Source of the DNA: an uncultured Flavobacteriaceae bacterium
GTDB taxonomy: Bacteria; Bacteroidota; Bacteroidia; Flavobacteriales; Flavobacteriaceae
Assembly: GCA_947497245.1 (NCBI GenBank)
Contig: CANMFO010000006.1
Location: forward strand, 157,698-221,697
Length of the DNA: 64,000 nucleotides
Direction: 5' to 3'
Under the pieces are notes generated by a model. The model saw only the letters and a list, made by a program, of their open reading frames with translations. It was not told where the DNA came from and did no database searches. The position numbers were made by a program, and so were the translations under genes. This document shows, piece by piece, positions 9,016 through 17,345 of the stretch; within the stretch, counting starts at the first letter, position 1; every line of letters starts with the position of its first letter.

Positions 9016-10476
9016 ATGAAGATCAAACCATGGACTCTACTGCTTGCACTTTTTATTGTCCTCCCAATATTCTCCCAAGAAACCGTAGCCGCAGATTCCC
9101 TTCAGACCATGGCCGAATCGGTCACGGTAAATGATTATGCCAAAAGAACGGTGACCGGGCTGATCGACAATGAGGGTTTCTCCCTCAATAGTTTAAGTCG
9201 TGGAGCGCTCGGAATGGCCATATTGGTCCTTATAGCCTTCCTTTTCAGTTCGAATCGCAAAGCCATCAATTGGAAAACCGTGGGAATAGGTCTTTCGCTC
9301 CAGCTCCTGATCGCTATCGGTGTCTTAAAAGTCCGTTTCATCCAATTGCTGTTCGAGACCATTGGAAAGCTTTTTATAGAGATTCTTAATTACACAAAAA
9401 TTGGAAGTACGTTTTTGTTCGAGGGCCTTGTTGTCGACACCAATACCTTTGGCTATATTTTTGCCTTCCAGGTATTGCCGACCATCGTCTTTTTTTCGGC
9501 CCTTACCTCACTGTTGTACTATTTGGGCGTCATACAGATCATTGTAAAGGGATTTGCCTGGCTGCTGACCAAAACCTTTGGTATTTCAGGGGCCGAAAGT
9601 CTATCCGTGGCGGGCAATATCTTCCTGGGGCAGACGGAAGCCCCCTTGCTCATCAAGGCCTATCTGGAACGAATGAACCGATCCGAGATCCTGCTGGTCA
9701 TGGTTGGGGGGATGGCCACTGTGGCAGGTGCGGTCCTGGGGGCATATATAGATTTTTTAGGCGGGGACGACGACCTGCTGAAACTTGTTTTTGCAAAACA
9801 TTTGTTGGCCGCTTCGGTGATGGCCGCACCGGGGGCCATAGTCATCTCCAAGATGCTCTATCCGCAAACCGAAACCATCAATACCGATGTGCGCGTATCC
9901 TCCGATAAAATTGGGTCCAACGTTTTGGATGCCATCGCCAATGGCACCACAGAGGGACTGAAACTGGCGGTCAATGTCGGGGCGATGCTCCTCGTGTTCA
10001 TTGCCATTATAGCCATGATCAACGGAATTTTGGAATTGACGGGCAATATTGGATCCCTCAATGAATGGATTGCCGACAAAACCTCCTATGAAAGACTGTC
10101 GCTTGAAGCCATTTTGGGAACCGTTTTTGCCCCACTTATGTGGTTGATCGGCGTGGCCAAGGAAGATGTAATGCTCATGGGCCAGTTGTTGGGCATCAAA
10201 CTGGCGGCAAGTGAATTTGTGGGGTACACCCAACTTGCCGAATTGAAAAGTATGGCAAGCACGCCCCATTTTGCCTATAACAAATCGGTGATCATGGCTA
10301 CCTATATGCTTTGTGGCTTTGCCAATTTTGCCTCCATAGGCATACAGATCGGCGGTATCGGCTCACTCGCCCCCGGGCAGCGCAAAACACTTTCCGAATT
10401 TGGGCTGAAGGCCGTTTTGGGAGGGTCTTTGGCCTCACTGCTTTCGGCGACCATCGCCGGTATGATCTTGGGATAG
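9016..10476 (+). CDS. Concentrative nucleoside transporter (NupC/CNT family)
   Basis: Inner-membrane ion-coupled importer of nucleosides, 486 residues, longer than E. coli NupC (about 400) because of an N-terminal extension of about 60 residues that begins with a signal-like hydrophobic stretch ending SQETVAAD. The CNT core begins near residue 63. Its gate and nucleoside recognition regions are recognisable: GAESLSVAGNIFLGQTEAPL (about 193-212) and the last third with FANFASIGIQIGGIGSLAPGQR. It follows the BFN gene by 22 bases, and the next gene encodes thymidylate synthase; a shared theme of nucleotide supply is plausible but not proven. Confidence 0.92.
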   Translation: MKIKPWTLLLALFIVLPIFSQETVAADSLQTMAESVTVNDYAKRTVTGLIDNEGFSLNSLSRGALGMAILVLIAFLFSSNRKAINWKTVGIGLSLQLLIAIGVLKVRFIQLLFETIGKLFIEILNYTKIGSTFLFEGLVVDTNTFGYIFAFQVLPTIVFFSALTSLLYYLGVIQIIVKGFAWLLTKTFGISGAESLSVAGNIFLGQTEAPLLIKAYLERMNRSEILLVMVGGMATVAGAVLGAYIDFLGGDDDLLKLVFAKHLLAASVMAAPGAIVISKMLYPQTETINTDVRVSSDKIGSNVLDAIANGTTEGLKLAVNVGAMLLVFIAIIAMINGILELTGNIGSLNEWIADKTSYERLSLEAILGTVFAPLMWLIGVAKEDVMLMGQLLGIKLAASEFVGYTQLAELKSMASTPHFAYNKSVIMATYMLCGFANFASIGIQIGGIGSLAPGQRKTLSEFGLKAVLGGSLASLLSATIAGMILG

Positions 10477-10569
10477 CCCACGTTGATAACCTTTTGATAA
10501 AATCCATCTTCAGGGGCTGCTTTTGATCCCACATTTTTCTACCTTGGTCCTCCACAAAACAAGCGTGCC

Positions 10570-11394
10570 ATGCGACAATACCACGACCTTTTAAAACATG
10601 TGCTGGAAAACGGCAACCAAAAAGGGGACCGCACTGGAACGGGTACAATGAGCGTATTTGGACACCAAATGCGGTTTGACCTTAGCGAAGGTTTTCCCAT
10701 GGTCACGACCAAAAAATTGCATCTAAAATCAATTGTGCACGAATTGTTGTGGTTCCTAAAAGGAGATACCAATATCGGCTATCTCCAGGAAAACGGTGTA
10801 CGCATCTGGAACGAATGGGCCGATGAAAAAGGGGATCTGGGACCCGTATACGGGCACCAATGGCGTAATTGGAACAACGATGAGATCGATCAGATCAGGG
10901 AAGTTGTCCATTCGTTAAAAAACAACCCGAACAGCCGCCGTATGTTGGTCTCCGCTTGGAACCCCAGTGTGCTTCCGGACACCTCCAGATCATTTTCGGA
11001 AAACGTATCCAATGGCAAGGCGGCCCTACCCCCGTGCCACGCTTTTTTCCAATTCTATGTGGCCGACCAAAAGTTGTCGTGCCAACTCTACCAGCGAAGC
11101 GCCGACATTTTTTTGGGCGTCCCCTTCAATATCGCTTCCTATGCCCTGTTCACGATGATGATGGCACAGGTATGTGGCTATCAGGCCGGGGAGTTCGTCC
11201 ACACCTTTGGAGATGCCCATATCTACAACAACCATATGGAGCAGGTAGCATTGCAACTGAGCCGGGAACCCAGGCCCCTGCCCAAGATGATGCTCAATCC
11301 AGAAGTGACCGATATCCTCGGTTTTAAATTTGAGGACTTTAGGTTGCTGGACTATGACCCGCACCCCCATATCAAAGGGGTTGTGGCGGTTTGA
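10570..11394 (+). CDS. thyA: Thymidylate synthase
   Basis: Converts dUMP to dTMP using methylenetetrahydrofolate. The protein is 274 residues. The catalytic cysteine is C156 in [12 protein letters not shown]; the dUMP-phosphate loop [10 protein letters not shown] (123-132), the [18 protein letters not shown] region and the C-terminal PHIKGVVAV are all intact. Compared with E. coli (264 residues) there is a short insertion just before the active-site loop (about residues 137-150, [14 protein letters not shown]), a feature I know from flavobacterial ThyA. Dihydrofolate reductase, which regenerates the folate, lies nearby at 16.0 kb. Confidence 0.97.
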   Translation: MRQYHDLLKHVLENGNQKGDRTGTGTMSVFGHQMRFDLSEGFPMVTTKKLHLKSIVHELLWFLKGDTNIGYLQENGVRIWNEWADEKGDLGPVYGHQWRNWNNDEIDQIREVVHSLKNNPNSRRMLVSAWNPSVLPDTSRSFSENVSNGKAALPPCHAFFQFYVADQKLSCQLYQRSADIFLGVPFNIASYALFTMMMAQVCGYQAGEFVHTFGDAHIYNNHMEQVALQLSREPRPLPKMMLNPEVTDILGFKFEDFRLLDYDPHPHIKGVVAV

Positions 11395-11436
11395 GCCGCG
11401 TAGACCGGGCCATTTTTCATCTGCTGACGGTCTTAA

Positions 11437-11456
11437 GGTTTAACATCATGTTAACC
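11437..11456. repeat. Inverted repeat upstream of egtB
   Basis: ggtttaacatcatgttaacc is a near-perfect inverted repeat (one unpaired base in the left arm) in the 118-base gap between thyA and egtB. It lacks a T-run, so it is more like a possible protein-binding site than a terminator. Function is inferred only from position. Confidence 0.35.
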
Positions 11457-11512
11457 AAAAACCAAATCCGCAAAATCATATTTTCCATATCTTTAGGCCA
11501 TATTGATCTGCT

Positions 11513-12673
11513 ATGATTCTTACCGATTCCCTCCTGGATTTTTTCCTGGAAACCCGAAAACATACCGAAACCATCTGCGATCCCCTCGAGATTGAGGATT
11601 ATGTGGTTCAGCCCGTGGTGGACGTCTCTCCCCCCAAATGGCATTTGGGCCATACCACCTGGTTTTTTGAAGAATTCATCCTAAGAGATCATGCCGAAGC
11701 CTATCAACTGTTCGATGACGATTTTTCCTTTGTCTTCAATAGCTATTATGAAACTGTCGGCAAACGGGTCGTGCGGGCAGATCGCGGAAACCTTTCCAGG
11801 CCCTCCGTGCAAAAAGTTTATGAATACAGGGCCCATGTGACCAGCGCGATAAGGGATTTGTTCGGGAAAAACCAAGATCCGGCCTTGTTGGAATTGTTGG
11901 AAATCGGCATCCATCACGAAAAACAGCATCAGGAACTCTTGCTGACCGATATCAAGTATATCCTGGGCAACAATCCATTATTGCCCATCTATTCGAGCAA
12001 TTTTGTGGAGCATCCCATTGAAACGCACCAACAAGATTGGGTATCCATCGAAGCCGGCATTTATGAGATCGGACACGATTCCGATGCCTTTTGCTACGAC
12101 AACGAATTGGGAAGTCACAAAGTTTATTTGCATGCCTATCAGATAGCGAACAAATTGGTCACCAACCAGGATTTTATAGATTTTATTGCGGCCGAGGGGT
12201 ACCAAAAATTTAATTTATGGCATGCCGAAGGCTGGGATTGGGTGACCCAGAACAAAATTACGGCTCCCTTGTATTGGCACCAGATCGATGGGGTTTGGCA
12301 CCATTATACCCTAAAAGGGTTGACCAAAGTGAATCTACACGCCCCCTTGACCCACATATCGTATTTTGAGGCCTTTGCCTTTGCCCAGTGGAAAGGATGT
12401 CGGTTGCCCACAGAATTTGAGTGGGAGGCCGCGCAGCAATTTTTTCCCTGGGGCATACGTTGGGAATGGACCGAAAGTGCCTATCTACCCTACCCTGGTT
12501 ATCAAAAGGCCGAAGGGGCCCTGGGGGAGTACAACGGCAAATTTATGGTAAACCAAAAAGTGCTCCGCGGGGGTTCCGTGGCCACGTCGACCCGTCATAC
12601 ACGCCCCACTTACCGCAATTTCTTTCAGACCAATTTAAGATGGCAATTTACCGGATTAAGGTTGGTCAAATAA
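11513..12673 (+). CDS. egtB: Ergothioneine biosynthesis sulfoxide synthase EgtB
   Basis: Non-haem iron enzyme that joins a thiol donor to trimethylhistidine (hercynine) with O2, the central step of ergothioneine synthesis. The 386 residues show an N-terminal DinB-like four-helix bundle and a C-terminal FGE/sulfatase-modifying-factor fold. The three-His iron site is visible: H47 in WHLGHTTWFFE and H135/H139 in HHEKQHQE. The FGE-like half shows AFAQWKGCRLPTEFEWEAA, WEWTES and LRGGSVATSTRHTRPTYRNF. egtD follows 16 bases downstream. Neither EgtA nor EgtC is nearby, so the thiol may be cysteine rather than gamma-glutamylcysteine; that is inference. Confidence 0.93.
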   Translation: MILTDSLLDFFLETRKHTETICDPLEIEDYVVQPVVDVSPPKWHLGHTTWFFEEFILRDHAEAYQLFDDDFSFVFNSYYETVGKRVVRADRGNLSRPSVQKVYEYRAHVTSAIRDLFGKNQDPALLELLEIGIHHEKQHQELLLTDIKYILGNNPLLPIYSSNFVEHPIETHQQDWVSIEAGIYEIGHDSDAFCYDNELGSHKVYLHAYQIANKLVTNQDFIDFIAAEGYQKFNLWHAEGWDWVTQNKITAPLYWHQIDGVWHHYTLKGLTKVNLHAPLTHISYFEAFAFAQWKGCRLPTEFEWEAAQQFFPWGIRWEWTESAYLPYPGYQKAEGALGEYNGKFMVNQKVLRGGSVATSTRHTRPTYRNFFQTNLRWQFTGLRLVK

Positions 12674-12689
12674 TTCCGACATAGCGTAC

Positions 12690-13658
12690 ATGCAACAAAC
12701 AGAAACCATTTTCGAAACCCAATTTGAGGAAGAAGTGTATATCGGTCTTACCGATTTCCCCAAGCATTTATCGTCCAAGTATTTTTATGACAAAAGAGGG
12801 GACAAGCTCTTTCAGGACATCATGGATATGCCCGAGTACTATCTGACGGACGTGGAGTTTGAAATTTTCGAGACCTATAAACAGCAGATAGCCGCCCTGT
12901 TCGTTTCGGGGAATGACAAGTTCAACCTCATCGAGTTGGGTGCGGGCGACGGCAAAAAGACCAAAGTACTTCTAAAGCACCTGGTCGAGCAGAAAATCAG
13001 CTTCACCTACCAACCCATCGACATCAGCCAGAACGTTCTGGACCAGCTGGAAGCGTCTTTACAAGACGAATTGCCACAGGTATCGGTGCAAACCAGGCAA
13101 GGTACCTATTTTGAGGCCTTGGAAAGGATAAATTCCGATAATGGGGCCAAGAAAATAATATTGTTCCTAGGTTCCAATATCGGAAACCTTCTGCATCCAC
13201 AAGCCATTGCATTTCTGCAAAGTGTGCGGGAATCGATGCAGGAGGATGACCTGTTCTTTGTGGGTTTTGACCAGAAGAAGCATCCCCAGACCATTCTGGA
13301 CGCCTACAACGACCCAACCGGAATTACGGAGGCCTTCAACAAAAATATTCTGGTTCGCCTGAACAAGGAATTGGACGGAAACTTTGATCTAGATCAATTT
13401 CTCCACTGGGAGGTCTACAATCCAGAAACGGGTACGGCCAAAAGTTATCTGGTTTCCCAAAAACAGCAAACTGTGGTCCTGAACAAACTCGAATTGAGAA
13501 TCGACTTCAAACCCTGGGAGACCATCCATACCGAAATATCGCAAAAATACGACGATGCGACCGTGGCTTGGTTGGCAGCACAATCGGGCCTGAAAGTTAG
13601 CCACTGGTTTTCCGACCAAGGTAATCTATACAAAAACTATGTGTTCACAAAGGACTGA
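12690..13658 (+). CDS. egtD: L-histidine N-alpha-methyltransferase EgtD
   Basis: SAM-dependent enzyme that trimethylates histidine to hercynine, the first step of ergothioneine synthesis. 322 residues, matching the family. Visible elements are FYDKRGDKLFQDI (32-44), the substrate-loop motif PEYYLTDVE (48-56), the SAM-binding LIELGAGDG (80-88) and FLGSNIGN. It is translated from an operon with egtB (16-base gap). Together the two genes encode the minimum core of the pathway; a PLP-dependent lyase (EgtE function) would still be needed, and a candidate lies at 14.5-15.6 kb. Confidence 0.94.
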   Translation: MQQTETIFETQFEEEVYIGLTDFPKHLSSKYFYDKRGDKLFQDIMDMPEYYLTDVEFEIFETYKQQIAALFVSGNDKFNLIELGAGDGKKTKVLLKHLVEQKISFTYQPIDISQNVLDQLEASLQDELPQVSVQTRQGTYFEALERINSDNGAKKIILFLGSNIGNLLHPQAIAFLQSVRESMQEDDLFFVGFDQKKHPQTILDAYNDPTGITEAFNKNILVRLNKELDGNFDLDQFLHWEVYNPETGTAKSYLVSQKQQTVVLNKLELRIDFKPWETIHTEISQKYDDATVAWLAAQSGLKVSHWFSDQGNLYKNYVFTKD

Positions 13659-13697
13659 ACGGCGCCTTTTTAAACACATGTACAAATATCTTAAAAA

Positions 13698-13979
13698 ATG
13701 AAAGCGATTTGGAACAATACGGTAATTGCCGAGAGCGATGACACCTTGGTAGTGGAGAACAACCACTATTTTCCCGCAGACAGTATAAAAAAGGAATATT
13801 TTAAATCCAGCGACCTGCATAGCACCTGCCCATGGAAAGGGGTGGCATCCTATTATACCCTGGAAGTCAACGGGGAACAAAACCCGGATGCGGCATGGTA
13901 TTACCCTGAGGTAAGTGAATTGGCCAAGGGGATCAAAGGAAGGGTGGCCTTTTGGAAGGGCGTGACCATTGCCGAGTAG
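13698..13979 (+). CDS. DUF427 family protein
   Basis: A 93-residue protein covering a single DUF427 domain: MKAIWNNTVIAESDDTLVVE at the start, then the conserved HSTCPWKGVASYYTL, a DAAWYYPEVSELAKGIKGRVAFWKG core. These small proteins are widespread and of unknown function. It follows egtD by 39 bases on the same strand and is closed by a bidirectional terminator, so it may belong to the ergothioneine operon, but a link in function is not shown. TATCTTAA at 13687-13694 could give it its own promoter. Confidence 0.85.
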   Translation: MKAIWNNTVIAESDDTLVVENNHYFPADSIKKEYFKSSDLHSTCPWKGVASYYTLEVNGEQNPDAAWYYPEVSELAKGIKGRVAFWKGVTIAE

Positions 13980-13983
13980 AAAC

Positions 13984-14023
13984 AAAAAAGCCGGAAGGCC
14001 ATAAGCGTTCCGGCTTTCATTTT
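13984..14023. terminator. Bidirectional terminator between DUF427 gene and CBM48-like gene
   Basis: Stem agccggaa (13989-13996) with ttccggct (14008-14015), A-run on the left and T-rich on the right, so it can stop convergent transcripts from both sides. Confidence 0.75.
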
Positions 14024-14034
14024 GTTAAAACGGA

Positions 14035-14331
14035 TCAAAGCTCCAAAACGGCATTTTCGGCTCCGGCATAATCGTTCCATTGATAACGATCCGCCTGGGC
14101 ATCGTTCACGTAGTCCCCGTCGATAATGTACCTGAACTCAAAAGTACTTTCTTTGGGAAGTTCAAAGGTCCCTTTGAAATTTCCGTTCTTCAATTTTTTC
14201 AACGAACTCCCTTTAGGGTCCCAGTTGTTGAAGTCGCCTACCACGACCACTTTCTTAGCTTCTTCCGCAGGTACCGTGAAAGTTACCTTGCATACTGGTT
14301 TTGTCTTTAGATATTGTTTAGCAATTGACAT
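14035..14331 (-). CDS. Isoamylase early-set / AMPK1 glycogen-binding (CBM48-like) domain protein
   Basis: A 98-residue cytoplasmic protein made of one glycogen-recognition domain. It starts MSIAKQYLKTKPVCKVTFTVP, then VVVVGDFNNWDPKGSSLKKL, the characteristic surface aromatic pair, FKGTFELP and FEFRYIIDGDYVNDAQADRY. Stand-alone copies are common in Bacteroidota and have no assigned function; binding of alpha-glucan is inferred from the fold. It is a single-gene unit with a long AT-rich leader (14332-14482) upstream. Confidence 0.88.
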   Translation of the reverse strand: MSIAKQYLKTKPVCKVTFTVPAEEAKKVVVVGDFNNWDPKGSSLKKLKNGNFKGTFELPKESTFEFRYIIDGDYVNDAQADRYQWNDYAGAENAVLEL

Positions 14332-14482
14332 GATTCCTATGTTTTAAATTTTCGGCAAAACTAAGGCAATAAGTTCCTTGTACACAATGATTTAGATCAG
14401 TTTTATCATTTTCGTAATATTTTAATAACAATTTGGGGCGTTACTCAAAATATGCCGCCGCATTTTTGTAAGTGGACAACGG

Positions 14483-15568
14483 CTAGCTCGCTGTTTTTAT
14501 GATTTTTACTATCGCATCGATCTCCTTTTCGGTGTTGTAGAAATGAAAGCTTAGGCGGATGCCCCCTCCCCGTTTGGAACAGACCACATTGTTATCGGAA
14601 AGTTCTTGAAAAAGGGCTTCATCCCCACTGATATTGAAAATCGTACTATGCGTTTTCCTGGCGACCACGACCTCCTCCAAAAGTCCCAGGGCACTGAACT
14701 CCTTCCTGGCCTTTTCGGCCAACCTCTTGTTTTGTTGTTCAATCCTGTCCATACCAATTCCCATCATAAAATCCAAAGAGAACTTCAAGCTGCCAAAAGA
14801 GAGGCAGGATAAATGGCCCGGCTCAAAACGCTTTGCAAAGGGAATGTTGTCTTTTTGGGCGACATCCCCGTTCGCAGCGTTAAACCCAATGGTATTTATC
14901 GAAAATTGATTTTCCAAGCCATCCTTAAGAAGCAGAAAACCGCTGCCATACCCTGCCAAAAGCCATTTATAGGCGCTTGTCCCGAGCACATCAATGGCCG
15001 ATTCCCCAAAATTAAAATGGGTCATGCCACAAAACTGTGTGCCGTCGGCCAATACGAGAAGGTCCGGAAACTCTTTTTTTAGGTCATGGAGAAATTCCAG
15101 GTCAATTCGTATTCCGTTTTGCCATTGCACCAAGCTCAGCGCGAGTACTGAAATGTTCTCCATTCGAACCGCTTCCCGAATATCCCCTTCCAAATTTTCG
15201 GTGATCGGCACATACGAAATTCTAAAAGCCCTATTTTCGAAGGGCCAGTTGACAGAGGGATAATCGTTCTCCAATAGCAGTATGCCGTGCTTTTTGTCCA
15301 GCCCCTCCAAAAGCATGTTCATCCCAGTGGACAGGTTGTTTATCAAAGCCACGTTTTTACTTTCACAAGCAAAAAAAGCCGCAATCGTTTTTCTGGTGTC
15401 CGAAATAAGGGTAAGACTATCGTGCCTCATATCGCTGGCATGTAGCAGAAAGTCCAAATCGTGCTCTTGTCTCCACTCTAAAAAGCTCTCGTAAAATGGC
15501 CCAAAAACCGCGGTATTGGCATAAATGCACTTTCGTAAAACCGGGAATTCCTTTCGTATCTGCTCCAT
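14483..15568 (-). CDS. Aminotransferase class V-fold PLP-dependent enzyme (candidate EgtE-like lyase)
   Basis: A 361-residue cytoplasmic PLP enzyme of the class V / NifS-like fold. The PLP aspartate is D175 in LVLADGTQFCG and the Schiff-base lysine is K201 in GTSAYKWLLAGYGSG; SLVQWQNGIRID (145-156) is the usual substrate-side segment. Class V members include cysteine desulfurases, kynureninases and the ergothioneine C-S lyase EgtE. It lacks an evident desulfurase cysteine loop (the segment after the lysine is not SxCSS). Its position 0.8 kb from the egtBD-DUF427 unit, on the opposite strand, makes an EgtE role possible; this is inference. It stands as a single gene. Confidence 0.8.
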   Translation of the reverse strand: MEQIRKEFPVLRKCIYANTAVFGPFYESFLEWRQEHDLDFLLHASDMRHDSLTLISDTRKTIAAFFACESKNVALINNLSTGMNMLLEGLDKKHGILLLENDYPSVNWPFENRAFRISYVPITENLEGDIREAVRMENISVLALSLVQWQNGIRIDLEFLHDLKKEFPDLLVLADGTQFCGMTHFNFGESAIDVLGTSAYKWLLAGYGSGFLLLKDGLENQFSINTIGFNAANGDVAQKDNIPFAKRFEPGHLSCLSFGSLKFSLDFMMGIGMDRIEQQNKRLAEKARKEFSALGLLEEVVVARKTHSTIFNISGDEALFQELSDNNVVCSKRGGGIRLSFHFYNTEKEIDAIVKIIKTAS

Positions 15569-15598
15569 AGATCAAAACAAGGTAAGGGCGATTTGCCG

Positions 15599-15606
15599 TA
15601 TCTTTG
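15599..15606 (+). promoter_or_regulatory. Candidate -7 element for the 2TM protein / dihydrofolate reductase unit
   Basis: TATCTTTG matches the Bacteroidota -7 consensus exactly and lies 22 bases before the ATG at 15629. A -33 TTTG at the right distance was not seen. Confidence 0.5.
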
Positions 15607-15628
15607 TGAGATAAAGTTAACCATTCGC

Positions 15629-16018
15629 ATGTTCTCCAAAAATAAAAAAAGGGCAGGTGTGGACCTCGAACAGCACGAACTTCTTGAAAATGCGCAATTT
15701 CGCGTCAAACAAAGGAAACGGCTGTTCGCCCATTTTGTTATTTTTCTGATCGGAAGTGTTTTTTTGGCAGTGGCCAACAAGATATTAAAGTATGGGGAGG
15801 CCTACGATTGGTTCATTTGGGCGATTGCCTTCTGGGCCTTTTTGTTCGTTATCCACACTTTCAATGTATTCGTCACCCAAAGATTTATGGGAAAGGAATG
15901 GGAACGGGACCAACGTGAAAAATTGGTGGCCAAACAAAAGCAGCGCATTGCAGAGCTGCAAAAAGAGATCGAGGTTGATTTCCCCTTGTCCAACATCAAT
16001 AAAAAAAAAGACCTGTGA
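15629..16018 (+). CDS. 2TM domain membrane protein
   Basis: A 129-residue protein with two hydrophobic helices (about residues 35-55 and 63-85), a basic segment RVKQRKRLFAHF before the first and a charged coiled tail KEWERDQREKLVAKQKQRIAEL after the second. This is the 2TM domain pattern seen in many Bacteroidota proteins, sometimes attached to LytTR or histidine kinase partners. No function is known. I chose the ATG at 15629 because an upstream in-frame start would add 12 residues across the candidate promoter. Its stop codon overlaps the GTG start of the dihydrofolate reductase gene, so the two are translationally coupled. Confidence 0.8.
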   Translation: MFSKNKKRAGVDLEQHELLENAQFRVKQRKRLFAHFVIFLIGSVFLAVANKILKYGEAYDWFIWAIAFWAFLFVIHTFNVFVTQRFMGKEWERDQREKLVAKQKQRIAELQKEIEVDFPLSNINKKKDL

Positions 16019-16509
16019 CCATCACCATGATCGCCGCGGCGGCGGAAAACAATGCCTTGGGAAAGGACAACGACTTGCTCTGGCACCTTCCGGACGACTT
16101 TAAACGCTTTAAAAAGTTGACCACGGGACATACGATCATTATGGGCCGCAAAACCTTTGAGAGCTTACCCAAGCCCTTACCGAACCGAACCCATGTGATC
16201 ATTACCCGCGACCAAAAGTATAAAACCGATTTTGAAGATTGCAGGGTGGTGCATTCCCTCCAAGCGGCCTTGGAATCGGTCAAAAACGAAAAGCTTGTCT
16301 TTATCATTGGCGGAGGTGAGATATACCGTTTGGGGGAGGCATTTGCCGATTCCATTGAACTGACGCGGGTACATACCCACTTTGAAGATGCCGATACCTT
16401 TTTTCCAGAAATCGATGGGGGGATATGGGAACTGGTGAACGAAGTACACCACCCGAAGGATGAACGGCACGGGTTTGCCTTTACCTACCTGACCTATGTC
16501 AGGAAGTAG
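16015..16509 (+). CDS. folA: Dihydrofolate reductase
   Basis: NADPH-dependent enzyme that reduces dihydrofolate, regenerating the cofactor consumed by thymidylate synthase. 164 residues. The typical N-terminus MIAAAAENNALGKDNDLLWHLPDDFKRF, NADPH motif MGRKTFESLPKPLPNR and FIIGGGEIY are intact, with Asp in LPDDF as the usual catalytic acid. Two starts are possible: GTG at 16015, which overlaps the TGA of the 2TM gene, and ATG at 16027, which removes four residues. Flavobacterial homologues tend to begin a few residues before the IAAAAEN strand, so I list the GTG. Confidence 0.94.
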   Translation: MTITMIAAAAENNALGKDNDLLWHLPDDFKRFKKLTTGHTIIMGRKTFESLPKPLPNRTHVIITRDQKYKTDFEDCRVVHSLQAALESVKNEKLVFIIGGGEIYRLGEAFADSIELTRVHTHFEDADTFFPEIDGGIWELVNEVHHPKDERHGFAFTYLTYVRK

Positions 16510-16546
16510 GCCCGGGATTTGAAAGCCGTTGCGACCGATATGCCGG

Positions 16547-17335
16547 TCAAAAATCCCAATGCGAGATCACAACCGTCGAATCCACTTCGGTAAGAAAACC
16601 TTTCAGTGCGGAAACATGGGTATTGGTGTAAAAAACACTTTTGCCGCTTTCTGTGGATCGGTTCAAAGACCCGTTCCTTTCCAAGACCGCTCTGGTCTGT
16701 CGTGCGACCGCCTCGCCAGAGTCTATTACCCTTATATGCCCGGGAAGCAGTTCATTTAGCAAGGGCATTAGGTAAGGATAATGGGTACAGCCCAGCACCA
16801 AATGGTCCATTCCGCTTTCAAGCATGGGTTCCAAGTATTTTTTAAGAAGGGTCCTGGCTTCGCTTGACCCTGCCTTTCCAGCTTCGATCAGGGGAACCAA
16901 TCCTGTACCTTCCTGCTCGATGACCTTGATTCCATGGGCATGGTTTTCCGAGGTACTGTGGAACAGGCTACTGCCCAAGGTCCCCTTGGTGGCCAAAACC
17001 CCGACGGTCTTTGACCGGGACTGAAGGGCCGCGGGCTTTATGGCCGGCTCGATTCCGATAAAGGGCACATCGTAATTTTTTCTGAGGTGGTCAATGGCAT
17101 TGGTAGTGGCGGTATTGCAGGCCACCACGATCAGTTTACAGGCCCTGTCGAGCAAAAATTCCGTGTTCTTGATACTAAGTTGACGGATGTGTTCCTCCGA
17201 TTTTTCCCCATAGGGGGCATATTTGCTATCCGCTAGGTAAATGGTATTCTCGGAGGGCATTAGCCTATGGATTTCCTTCCAAATGGAAGTGCCCCCCACT
17301 CCAGAATCAAAAATACCAATGGGATGGTCGCTCAT
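16547..17335 (-). CDS. murI: Glutamate racemase
   Basis: Cofactor-independent enzyme making D-glutamate for peptidoglycan. 262 residues. Both catalytic cysteines are present, in VVACNTATTNAI and in LGCTHYPYLMP, and the N-terminus PIGIFDSGVGGTSI carries the family signature. A longer frame exists upstream, but the ATG at 17333-17335 gives the standard start MSDHPIGIFDSG. The gene lies 10 bases downstream of pafA on the same strand, so they are likely co-transcribed. Confidence 0.95.
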   Translation of the reverse strand: MSDHPIGIFDSGVGGTSIWKEIHRLMPSENTIYLADSKYAPYGEKSEEHIRQLSIKNTEFLLDRACKLIVVACNTATTNAIDHLRKNYDVPFIGIEPAIKPAALQSRSKTVGVLATKGTLGSSLFHSTSENHAHGIKVIEQEGTGLVPLIEAGKAGSSEARTLLKKYLEPMLESGMDHLVLGCTHYPYLMPLLNELLPGHIRVIDSGEAVARQTRAVLERNGSLNRSTESGKSVFYTNTHVSALKGFLTEVDSTVVISHWDF

Positions 17336-17345
17336 TTTTCTTGTA

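Noticed and set aside
14483..15568. Cysteine desulfurase (NifS/SufS) call for the class V enzyme
   Set aside because: The PLP lysine is present but I see no conserved active-site cysteine loop after it, and no iron-sulfur assembly genes are nearby.
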